In this document: piece by piece, positions 45,987 through 56,852 of the stretch
Layout: each line of letters begins with the position of its first letter
How positions within the stretch are numbered: the stretch's first letter is position 1
NCBI GenBank assembly: GCA_019693395.1
Contig: JAAMXP010001700.1
Coordinates: 1-64,000, forward strand
Length of the DNA stretch: 64,000 bases
Reading direction: 5' to 3'
Source: Ettlia oleoabundans
Lineage: Eukaryota > Chlorophyta > Chlorophyceae > Chlamydomonadales
The notes under the pieces: generated by a model
Database searches by the model: none
The model's input: the letters and a program-made list of their open reading frames with translations, nothing else
Told to the model about the DNA's origin: nothing
Made by a program: the position numbers and the translations under genes

Positions 45987-46675
45987 CGAAGCGAATATTT
46001 CTGTCGCGGGCTGCACTGCCAAGTGGTCTTGTGCCAGTATGGCCCTTTTGCAGGCCGCAGAGCAGGCTCTTGCCAGCCGACATGTAGTGCCCTGATTGTG
46101 GCGCCCAAATCCGTGTTTGCACCATTGATACATTGCCATGTAAGTATGCTATACTCAATGCTATATACCTGTCTCCCGTTGCCTCATCCTGCTTGTATTA
46201 CCCGGTTTGATCCCTGCTCCACGGCTTTTAGCCAGTGTGGTGGTCTTGGGATGAGCGTAGCCACCACCCCCTAATTATGTTTGTTTTGGACTGCCGTTTG
46301 GCATTGGCATATGTCTGATAAACGTGTAAGCAAGGCACATGACTTCAGCCGCATAACGTGGGAGGAGCACCGTGGGTCCTTTGCAGGATAGAAAAGTAAC
46401 CAGTCTGGCGCAGCACGCTGCGCCGCTGAGCCTGGCGAGAGTGCCATGCTGGCGCCGTCATGCATCTGAGTTGCGAATCCAAGCTAAAGCACCGATACAT
46501 CAATTAAGGGGTTCGCAACTGTGTCTGCTGTTTCACTGTATGGTAGACGTCGAGCAAGCGATGCCAGCGGATCCTCAGCCCACCGCAGCGGAGGTGCGCA
46601 ATTCATATGCATGATTTGCCGGTCATAGTTGAACCGCAATCAAGATGTTCAGCCAAACTAGGGTTGTGGAGCTGT
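45987..46675. other. Intergenic region between PFK and TRM10
   Basis: PFK 3' UTR with TGTAA at 46139-46143, then the TRM10 promoter. In-frame ATG at 46607 could lengthen TRM10. No other gene seen. Confidence 0.5.
46139..46143 (+). terminator. TGTAA poly(A) signal of the phosphofructokinase gene
   Basis: First forward TGTAA after the stop, 153 bases downstream. Confidence 0.55.
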
Positions 46676-49625
46676 ATGCAGGATGGCGAAGCCCGGCAAC
46701 AGCAGCAACCGGGCAATTTGCCCGCTGGACCCGAGAATCAGGCAGCTCCAATGAGCAAGAGCCAACTGAAGAAGCTTAGGAAGCGGCAGTTGTGAGTAAA
46801 GGCTTGGTATGCGTGCGGCGGTGTTTTGTCGTTGACTGTCTCGGCCACTCCTACCAGGCAGCCCACATGCGATTGTTTGAGCCGTTGCCATGGTGGGTGG
46901 TGCAGCTATGCTGAGAAGAAGCAGAAGCGCAAGGAAGAGGAGCGCCAGAAGAAGCAGGAGGAGCTGGAGCGGCGGCGTGAAGAGGTGATTGTGCTGGGCT
47001 GCAGCTGCTTCTTGCCAAAACGTGCCTGCGCTGTCTCCACACCTCACAGCCGACCCGGTGAGTACCTGTTTACAATTACAATTGCAGGGGCAACAGCGCA
47101 TGGCATCCATGACAGAAGAAGAAAAGAAGCAGTGGCGGCAGGAGCGGGATGCCCGCAGCGCGGCTCGGAAGCGGGAGCGGGACGAAGCAAAGGCCAGGAT
47201 GGAAAAGGTGGGCTGCCGCCCTTCCCTGCATGTCGTCCAGCTGGCTCCTTCCCCTGCGCGATGGGCAGTCGGTTTCGAACAGGCCCCTGCTTAGTATCAT
47301 GCATGGATAGCTAAGGCTAATGCTTTCCCCCATTTGTCATCAAGGATCATTCCTTTGCTTTGGCGCTGCAATACCTTGTCCCGGCTCTATAGCCACCTTG
47401 CGGTCTCTCCCTTTCCCTTTGCTCAATGCAGGCGCTAGAGATCGGGCAGAAGATTGTGATAGACCTTGACTTTGCTGACTATATGACCGATACAGAGCTG
47501 CGCAGCATCTGCCAGCAGCTGGGCTACTGCTGGCACGTCAACTGCGCAGCCAAGCACCCAGCCCACCTGGCGCTTACCAGCCTAGAGGTGCTGTGCTGCC
47601 GTGCTGCCATGCTGCCCGCCCTGCTGGATGCAAGACAGCTGTGGAATTAAGTCGCTGCGAGTTGTGGTGGATAATCATGATGGTTCTTTGATGTCTCTGC
47701 CGTTGCACGTGCGCTGCTTAGTGTTGCATTGCTGCCTTCGCGCTCCTCATCATCGCTCGTGCGCCACCTTCCGTGCTGCAGGACAAGATGGCGGAGACCA
47801 TGAGGAAGCAGATCAGCGGCTATGTGAACTGGAAGGCCACAATCACAGACAAGGTGAGCGTTGTCTCATTGTTTGGTGTGGAAGTGCTGCCTGACGGCAC
47901 ACATATAGGTGTGCCTCTTAGTATGCTGTCTGGAATTTTGCTTGATACCATATTCAAGAGTGCAGGGCAGCCTATTGAGCTGCCATAGCGGTGCTTGTTA
48001 TAAACCGGAAGGGCTGCTTATTGCGACTGACGAGGGATATTACATGCTGGCTGAGTGCCAAGTGCAGCTGTGATGTAGGTGAACTCTCTCAAGGGGTTTG
48101 CATGTGTCACGTACTGCTGCTGCGACGTGTTCCTCACTTTTGTTTGGAGTGGTGTTGTATGGTGCTGCAGCCCTACATTGAGCACTTTGCCGACTGCAAG
48201 CAGCGGCTGGTCTACCTGACGGCAGATAGCGACAATGAGCTGCAGGAGGTGTGTGAGGTGGCAACTTGCTGCCAGCAAGTTCTGCAGGGTGGCAAAGGGC
48301 AGTGTCGGGTTACTGGCCGAGCCTGTAGCCTGGGGGAAGATGCCGGACTGCATGCCAACAACAGCTACTCCACGCAGCTGGTTCGTGCCATGGCGCATGC
48401 TGCTCGTTCTGCTTCCTGTTGTGATCGTCGGCGCAGCCTACGCCCGGGGGCACGTGCCACTGCAGTCTTCAATGTACTACACACGCGATGGCGAGGGACT
48501 AACTGGCCGACTGACTGCTGCTCCTCGCCTGCCGTAGCTGGACCCTGAGGCCATCTACATAGTGGGCGGCATAGTGGACCGCAACCGCCACAAGCTGCTG
48601 TGCTACAACAAGGCAGAAGAGCAGGTGGGTGCAGTCGGCGGCCCAGGCTTATGTAGGGAGAAAACGCACGCCAGGGCATTGCAGTGTGACTGGCTGGCGG
48701 ATGGGCGTGCGCAACCGTGTGGGGATCACCTAGTTTATGTGGCCATATGCTTGCCCCAACTTGTCTGCAATGCAGCACAGCTGAACTTTCGCGTTGCAAG
48801 CTTGAATCTCCTCGTCTGCAGGGCATAGCTCATGCACGGCTGCCCATTGGAGATTACATGAAGCTGGCTAGCTCACAGGTCAGCACCCACCTAACCTCAC
48901 GGATGCTATAGCGTGCTATGCATGTACGCACGACTGTATGGAATTGTCCTTGCAAGATCATGCACATGGCTAGTGCCGTGCACTCTGCCCATTGAACACC
49001 CTTGCACGATGGTACTGCTTGGCTGCCCGCTTATTGCTGCTGTGCACTCTTTGCAGGTCATGACCACCAACCACGTGGTTGACATGCTGCTGCGCTGGTT
49101 GGAGCTCAGGTGGGGCTGTGGTGTGGCGGCCCTGCTGCAGCTATAGTGCATGTCGAGTGCAGCTACTGCTAGGGGGTTAGCACCCGCCGAACGTTTGCCG
49201 TTGGCATGTTTTGCGTGTGTATGGCCTTCGTCCCCAGTTTCTGGAAGTTTCCAGCACAACGTCCACGTGCTAGAGCTTGCTGCTCGACCATACCCTGCAG
49301 AGACTGGAAGGCGGCTTTTGAGGCCGTCATTCCGCCCCGAAAGCGCAAGGCTGAGGGCCATGAGGGTGGAGAGGAGGATCACCAGGGGGAGCAGCAGGGG
49401 CAAGGCGAGCAGCCGGCGCAGCAGGGCGATGACGTGCAGCAGCCAGCCGCCAAGCGGCAGAATCAAGGTGGCCGCAGGCAGCCTGCAGAGGTACCATCCG
49501 AAGCAGAGGTCGATGATGTAGCAGATGTTTTAGGGATGCACCAACAACATACAGAGGGGAGTGGGCAGCAAGGCCAGCTGCAGGTGGTAGCTGGAGAGCT
49601 AGTCGGCAAGCAACAAGCCAACTGA
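46676..49625 (+). CDS. TRM10: tRNA (guanine-9 N1) methyltransferase, TRM10 family
   Basis: SPOUT-fold enzyme that methylates N1 of purine 9 in tRNA with S-adenosylmethionine. Ten in-phase exons (46676-46791, 46906-46984, 47088-47207, 47432-47587, 47782-47853, 48171-48248, 48538-48624, 48822-48878, 49057-49109, 49301-49625) encode 380 residues. The N-terminal third is a lysine/arginine/glutamate coiled coil (SKSQLKKLRKRQ, KKQKRKEEERQKKQEELERR) expected to hold tRNA. The catalytic domain begins VIDLDFADYMTDTEL, then RLVYLTADSDNEL, IYIVGGIVDRNRHK (Asp221 in the active-site loop), RLPIGDYMK and TNHVVDMLLRWLE. The C-terminal 100 residues are Gln/Glu/Gly-rich and low complexity. MQDGEARQQQQ is taken as start; MHDLPV at 46607 is also in frame. 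No plastid signal, so probably nuclear or cytosolic. Confidence 0.94.
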
Positions 49626-50600
49626 TGTTATTTGTTGCAACAAATAAGCTGTTGCGGCGACACCACCAGCACGAACATAGCCGCCGCTTTGCTGCTCCAT
49701 CAGGCTGACGGCTTTGAGGCTCCATCAGAGGTTCTCAGCTGCAATCTCCCACGCTGCCGCCGTTCCCAGTACGTCTTGGCCACCCAGCACTCTGGTGAGC
49801 AGAGTAGGCATGCCCTCCCTGGCAGCACGAGAACCAGCTTCTGCAGTGCCAGCTAATGCAATGGCTGGATGCAGAGCAAACTACTCCCAGGCCATCTCAC
49901 ATTCATGGCGTTTGCAGTGAGTGCTTCAAACCGCCTAGCACGCTGCAGATGTCGCACACCCTGTCGTCACATCAACTACCTGTCACCCATGCTTGTTCCG
50001 CTGTCCAATGCACCTTAGCCATTTCACCCCTGAACAAGGATTGATCAAGTGTATGCACAATGCGGAATCTTGTTCATCTGCCACGATGGACCAGAAACCA
50101 CAGGTTCTGCGATAGTCATGCCAACTGCAGTGTTGTACATTAGCACATTAAACAAACATCATCAGGCCACTCTGACAGTCAAACCTGCGTAGGGTACTTC
50201 AGGGTGACGCTGCCCTGCGCGCTGCACATGCTCGGTTCATTAGGGTTATTTTGAACCCTAAATAATGTTTGACGGGAAAAGTTTCATGCTGCAAATATCG
50301 TGAAGGAAAGAGCGATGAGGTGTGTGGAATAATGAGCTATTAGCTGAACTGTGATTGAGGAGTATAAAGGGTGTAATGCGCAGCCCACACACACTGGTGT
50401 AATTGTGCATGCGGTGGGTGCTTGCTTTTGCAGACATTGATAGTTTTGGCACCCAGTCTGCATGCAGACTGGGTGCAGCAGTTTTTCAACATATGGACAT
50501 GCTTATCCCTGCCCGGTTGCAGGATTGTGATGTGTTAGGCAGTGCCTGCACTGCACGTGGGTGCTGGGCCCTGATTGACGCGCGTGACCAGCTGCCAGCC
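49626..50600. other. Intergenic region with palindrome
   Basis: TRM10 3' flank (the first forward TGTAA is only at 50372-50376) and the 5' flank of the ankyrin pseudogene. A stem of TTAGGGTT/AACCCTAA lies at 50240-50261 and a 28-bp perfect palindrome at 50449-50476. No gene supported. Confidence 0.5.
50449..50476. repeat. Perfect 28-bp palindrome
   Basis: The 14-base arm GCACCCAGTCTGCA is followed directly by its exact reverse complement with no spacer. It is flanked by T-rich sequence on both sides. Confidence 0.95.
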
Positions 50601-53356
50601 ATGGCATCCAACAATGAGGGCCTGACCCCTCTGCACATAGCAGCGCTTGAAGGTGACACTGCAAGGGTCCAGCAGTTGTTGGCTGCCGCGGGAGACAGCG
50701 CAGCAGAGTTAGGTGCAGCTGTCGGTAGCTTACGGCAGGACCCTTTTCATGTTGCCGCAGATTATGGCAACGCAGAGGTGGCAGGATTTCTGGCCAGGGC
50801 AGTGCCAGCCATTGTTGCAGCCACCGATGAATTGCAGGAGCCCTCTGCACTTCGCAGCATGGGGCGGCTCCACTTCAGTGGCTCAGCAGCTGCTGGATGC
50901 TGCGGGAGATGCTGCAGCAGGGGTAGCCACAGCCCGTGACAGCAAAGGGCGGACCGCACTGCACAAGGCGGCTGATGTGGGTGATGCCGACTTGGTGCGG
51001 GTTCTGTTGGCAGCATAACCAGCAACACTAGTAGCCAGGGACCACGACGATGCTACACTCATGCATTTTTCGTCAAAATGGGGCCATGCTGAGGTGGTTC
51101 AGCTGCTGCTGGCAGCTGTCAAAGATCCAACCGCAGCAGCAACAGCTACTGATGGGCAGGGCGACACTCCCATGCATTTTGCAGCTGAAAATGGCTGTTC
51201 AAGTGCTTGAACTGCTGCTGGCAAGCGTTCACAACCCAGCCGCGGCTGCAGCAGCTGCTAATGGGCAGGGCGACACTCCCCTGCACTTGGCAGCCGGAAA
51301 TGGCCGCATTGCTGTGGTCGAGCTGCTTCTGGCTGCTGTCAAAGATCCAGCCGCAGCGGCAGCAGCTGTTGATGGGCAGGGCGCCACTCCTCTGCACTGG
51401 GCAGCCGAGACTGGCCACATTGCTGTGGTCAAGCTGCTGCTGGCTGCAGTTGAGACCCAGCCACAGTATCAGCAGCTGCTACTGGGCGGGGCGGCACTCC
51501 CTTGCATCTGGCAGCCGGAAATGGCCACATTGATGTGGTCAAGGTGTTGCTGGCAGCTGTAAGGAACCCAGTCGCAGGGGCAGCAGCTGTTGATGGGCAG
51601 GGCTCCACTCCTTTGCGTTGGGCAGTCGCAAGCGGCCACATTGCAGTGGTCGAGCTGCTTCTGGCTGCTGTCAAAGATCCAGCCGCAGCGGCAGCAGCTG
51701 TTGATGGGCAGGGCGACACCCCCCTGCATTGTGCGGCCGGGAATGGCCACATTGCAGTGGTCAAGCTGCTGCTGGCTGCTGTCAAAGATCCAGCCGCAGC
51801 GGCAGCAGCTGTTGATGGGCAGGGCGACACCCCCCTGCATTTGGCCGCCGCAAGCGGCCACAATGCAGTGGTTGAGCTGCTGCTGGCAGCTGCAGGAGGT
51901 GCGGCATCAGGAATAGCTGCAGCTGTAGATTCTTAAGGACAGAATCCTCTCCATCGGGCGGCCTTTCATGGCGAGTCTGAGGTAGCAGGCGTGTTGACCG
52001 CCGCAGCGCCACGCACCGCAGTCGCCATCGACAAGTCTGGACGAACGCCCCTGCATATGGCAGCTCACAGGGGCCACTATGCAGTGATACAACTGCTGCT
52101 GGCGGCCCTCAAAGCCCCAGCAGAAGGTGTAACAGCTGCTGATTGCCATTGTTGCACAGCGCTCCACTTCGCAGCCCTGTGCGGCCATGCGGAGGTGACT
52201 CGCGCGCTACTGGCAGGTGTTGAGATTCTAGCAGCAGCAGCACCAACCACCGTTACTGCCAAAGACAGCCAGGGCAGCACTCCCCTGCATAGCGCAGCAG
52301 TTGCTGGCCATGCTCCAGTTGTGCAGGTGCTGCTAGCAGCTGCAGGGGGGCCAGCATCAGCAGCCACCCTTGCCTCGACCGTTAATGCAGATGGGAAGAT
52401 CCCACTGCACAGGGCAGCCTCCAATGGTCATGAGGATGTGGTGAGGATCCTGGTAGCAGCAGTGCCAGCCACAGCCGCAGCAACCGACGCTCGAGGCAGC
52501 ACAGCGCTGCACCTGGCAGCAACAGTGGAACATGCAGAGGTGGTTCAGGTGCTGCTGGAAGCAGCGGGAGGCCCGGCTGCCACGGCAGCAGCAGCAAGAG
52601 CCATTGACAGTGCGGGACGAAACCCGGTACACTGGGCAGCTGCCCAAGGTTATGCAGAAATAGCTGAGATGCTGGCAGCAGCAGCACTTGACACGATTGT
52701 AGCTGTTGATCACCACAGCATGAACCCCCTTTCCCTGGCAGCCCTTTCTGGCCATGCTACTGTGGTCGGGATGCTGCTGGCTCTCAAAGGAGGCCAACCA
52801 GCAGCGGAGGCCGTTGACATTGTTGTGGGAAGGACTCGCTTCATGTGGCAGCAATCTGTGGCCATCCGTCAGTAGTGCAGCTGGTTTATACAGCGATTCC
52901 CACCTTGGCAGCAGCCCTTGATGCGGGCGGGCAGACGCCTTTGCAGCTGGCTCTAGCTAATGCCCACTGGGAAGCAGCACGGCCTTTGCTGACAGCAGGC
53001 CGGGGGTTGCAGCGTTAGCAGCGCTGTCGGCAGCGGGGCCTGAGGCTCTGCCGCTGTTTGCCGACTTTGTTATCGCCCGCCGGCCTCTCTGTCATGAGGA
53101 GTGGGCGGCGCTTCCTTCACCGCGCCCCGGCCTGGGCGGTGCGCTGTCAGCTGCTCTGAAGCATTCAACTGAGCAGGCACGCCTTGTGGTGCAGCACCCG
53201 CCACCGCCGGATGTCCAGCGATTGAGAACAGCAGCCTTGGCGCTGCAGCGTTCCCAAAGGCAGCGGCACGTGTCCTTGCCTTCTCCGCTGGTTGAGGTCA
53301 TTCTGGCCCAGTCTGCTGAAGAACAATGGTTGGTTCTTCTCTTGAGTTTTTGTTGA
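50601..53356 (+). pseudogene. Ankyrin-repeat protein gene, multiply frameshifted
   Basis: An array of about 20 ankyrin units reads on across different frames. Hallmarks are GxTPLHxAAxxGHxxVVxxLL, for example GDTPLHLAAGNGRIAVVELL and GSTPLHSAAVAGHAPVVQVL. It starts MASNNEGLTPLHIAALEG. Breaks: frameshifts near 50830, 51195, 51465, 52825 and 53005; in-frame TAA at 51016-51018 and 51934-51936; intact frame 51991 to about 52820. After the last shift a C-terminal domain continues (ALPLFADFVIARRPLCHEEW, LPSPRPGLG) to TGA at 53354-53356; I associate this tail with green-algal ankyrin families. No introns explain the shifts. Units between about 51200 and 51900 share the linker AAVKDPAAAAAAVDGQG and are nearly identical in DNA with 111-bp spacing. 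Either a recent pseudogene, or an assembly error in a repeat-rich gene. Confidence 0.75.
51200..51905. repeat. 111-bp near-identical tandem units in the ankyrin array
   Basis: The segment GTCAAAGATCCAGCCGCAGC followed by GGCAGCAGCTGTTGATGGGC recurs essentially unchanged near 51338, 51671 and 51782. The spacing is a multiple of 111 bp (37 codons: a 33-residue repeat plus four). Confidence 0.8.
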
Positions 53357-53746
53357 AGTTTACCATTCTTCGCTTCAATGCTGTTCTTTTGCTCTTGAAC
53401 CGTCTTGCTTTGTTCATGTAGTTGGCTGGCGGTTGACTGTTGTTTGAACTGGCTTCATCCTTCTGCAATTGCACCTCAGTGACAACACTATCTGTTGCGT
53501 TACGGTCCTTGATTGAATTCGCAGTGTCCTAGGCTATTTGCATCAAACTGGCTGGTTATGTAAGCTTGTGCTCTTTTCAAAACTGCTGCAAGAAAGTGTT
53601 GGCGAGTCAAACAGGCTACTCAGGCTTGAAAGGAAAGCAGAAAGGAAAGCAGGTACAGCAAGGCAAGCATACGATTATCTTGAGATTGAGAAGATATATA
53701 TTATTACATTTTGGATAAGAATACCTACAAGCAGATTGCTCAGGTT
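53357..53746. other. Convergent spacer between ankyrin pseudogene and USP gene
   Basis: AT-richer sequence with a reverse-strand TGTAA at 53704-53708 serving the USP gene. No gene. Confidence 0.5.
53704..53708 (-). terminator. TGTAA poly(A) signal of the USP gene
   Basis: TTACA on the plus strand, about 40 bases past the stop of the ubiquitin-specific protease. Confidence 0.6.
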
Positions 53747-56700
53747 TCAACCTCCCCCGGCGCCGCCACCACCACCACCAGACGCCGCCACATAGAAGAG
53801 CAGGTAGCACTGGCGCTGCCGGGCGCTGTTGCGTGCCTCTGCCGTGCTGATGCGTGTGGTGAGGCTGTCGTTGTGGCGGTGCCAGGTGTGGGTGGCAGGG
53901 TCGCAGATGTCGGCGGTGAAGTGGCCACAGGAGGCGGCAGGACCCTCGTGGTTGACCACAGCATGCAGCCGGTACAGGCCAGGGGGCGATGGCTGGGTGG
54001 TGCTGGTGCAGCGAGCGGCTCCGGCTGCTTCGCTCAAAATTGCTGCTCCTGTTGCTGTGTGGCCATGCTGTGGTGCCTGCTCCTCTCCCTCGGCCAGCGG
54101 CGCATCGTCCTCCACTATTCCCGCATGCACATATGCCGCCGCTGCTGTCGCGGTGCCTGCTGTCCTTGCTGCGGCCTGTTTACTGCCGGGCGGCTCAGTT
54201 GCACTTGCAGAGCCAAGCACAGCAAGACCGCCAGCTGGGTTGATCGCTGCCCCAAGCTGCTGCTGCTGCGACTTCTGTGAGGCATCTGCCTCGCTGTATG
54301 GTGCCGCTGTGCCTGCTGAGCCGCCAGCCTCTGCCCCTTCTGTCGGCTCTCTCATCACCTCCTGAAAGATGCTGAGGAAAGCGGGCTGTGGGCGCTGATG
54401 GTGCTGCAGCTGCTCCTGCTTCTGCTCTGCATTCCCTAGTGTGACGGCTGGCGTCACCTCAGCATCGCCGCCCAAGGCTGATGGCGTCTCGCCTGCTGCT
54501 GTGGCTGGCAAGCAGCTGGCCCCTCCCTGATCCAGCAGGCTAAGCTGTAGCGCCCGCTGAAGGTCAGCATCTTCCTCAGCTGCCACCTCCCCTGCTGCCG
54601 CCCTGCCCAGCACATCCAGACCACCCAGCACCGGAGTCACCATGCCCGCCTCATCCGCATCAACACCAGCTGCTTCAGTGAGTGCTGGGCTGCCGCCAGT
54701 GAGACCCACAGGTCCTGCCACTGCCGGTGCCGGTGCTGGGGCCAATGCTGGCTGTCGCTGCTGCTCGTCCAGCATGCTCAGCTGGATGGCCTGTTGAAGC
54801 TCCTCCTCTTCTCGCTCAGCAGCGGTCTTGCCAGCACCAGCAACACCGTCATTGCAAACAATTCCAGCCCCGCTGCCGACCTGTTGATCGCCAGCTGTTC
54901 CCAAGCCCATAAACCACTGGCTCTGCAGGCGATGGTTGGTGCCTGCGGTGGAGCCCGCCACTGCCGCCGCCTCACCCTCCCGTGGCAGCATCCCCTCTGC
55001 TGCTTCAGGCCCGGCATGGGGGCTGCAATCTGGTGCCAGCGCAGCATCAAGTGCTTCCTCCTCTTCTGCTCCCCGGCGCCGCAAGCCCAGCCCAAGCGCT
55101 ACTCGCCCCTCCTGCTCCTGCTGCTGCAGCGGGTGCGGCGACGGGACCGGCTGGTCCTGACCCTGCTGCTGCTGCTGGGGCGGCTGCTGTCGCTGCTGCA
55201 GATGCTGCTGCTGCTGGTGCTGCTGGTGCTCCAGCAGGCTTGCAGCCAGCACCTTTTGCAGCTCCTCGTCCTCCTCTTCATCCTCCAGCGAGCTGCGAAT
55301 GATGCGAAATAAAAGTACAATTTTGACAAAGTTGGTCAGACCAAAAGAGCATGTGAGACGCATTGCAATGGAGGCGACCATCTGCAGGTGCATTGCATTC
55401 CAGCAGAAAACTGCTATGCAACAAGCCAAGGGAAGCGGGAAGATTACCAGCTGATGCGCAAATGATGGGCAGTATAACCACAATATGAGTCTGAGGAGGC
55501 AAGTGCATAAGCAATGAGGCACCGATCGATGAAAGTTGTACGGCATCCAACTACGACATCAGCATTGCATGTTCAGCAGAGGAAGGAAAGGGAACGAAGG
55601 CCGGGTTGCATGCATGTACTGGCTGATACTGCTTACCTGGCCCCTTTGAGAAGGTTCCCTGCTTTGGGGGTGCCCTGCCGGCGACGGGTGTGCAAGAAGC
55701 CAGGCTTGCTTGCACGGCCGTGGTAAGGCGATGTGGCCAGCAGCTGCGCGTGCACGCCCACGGGCGTGTGCCCGCCGCCGCCGCCACCGCAGTAGAAGGA
55801 CATCCCTGAGCGCTCTTTCAGCTGGCTGCCCGGGCGATGTGCTGCTGCTGCTGCTGCAGTTGCCGCTGCTGCATATGCTCCTGCTCCCTGTTGGCTGTCC
55901 GGTGCTGCATTTGCCTGCTGGGACTCGTTCTCCTTGCCAAGGTCTCGCGCCTGCCCACCTGCCAGCGGCGGCAGCGCACCCACTGCCAGGTAGGCAGCCA
56001 GCCGCAACGCTTCCGGCATCTCAATCCTGGTGTGCAGCTTCTGGCACACTGCCTGCTGCCCCTCCCCGTTCCAGCTGACCTGCTATCCGCACATGAGCCC
56101 AGCAAGAGCCAACTCAGTGACTCAAGCGATGAACCATGCCAGCACCGGCAGTGCCCAACTGACATTCTCACATATAATATAAGCAGCAAGCAGCTGCCAA
56201 CAACACAACAAAGGCCTGCCTTTGGCAAACCGCATATCCGCACAAGCAGGATTGATATTGGTGCTGCATTCTCATACCTTGAAGCGCTTGAGGTGCAGCA
56301 CTAATACACGCGGCAGGCGCCTGATAGTGTGGCGCAGGCTGTGGGGCAGGTTGGTGCCGCCGCAGCCCTCGCAGCTCTTCTCCACCTCCTCCTCCTGCGG
56401 CAAGTGGCAAGCCATAATAGGCGCGTCAGCAGCTGTTCAACTTGCAGTGAGCACGTCAGGCCAACTTCATCTGTTGAACATGCTGAAACTAACACTGCAC
56501 ATCTGCTGGCTGCCCACTGTTCAAAGTAACCAAACTGCACAACCAGCCGAGACACACACCAGGGGCAATCGGACGGCAATTAGAATGCAGGATTGGGGGA
56601 TCCACGGCAAATTGATTGTGCCGCACAGGCTGCAGGCCTGATCCTTACCTTGAAATACTCGTTCAGCAGCTGTGCAATGGAGCAGGCAGGCGCAGCACTT

Positions 56701-56764
56701 CCGGGCTGCATGGCGTGGCACAACCAGAGTTTCGGTTGAACCAAATGCTGTTTTAGCAGACGAT

Positions 56765-56852
<88 letters not shown>

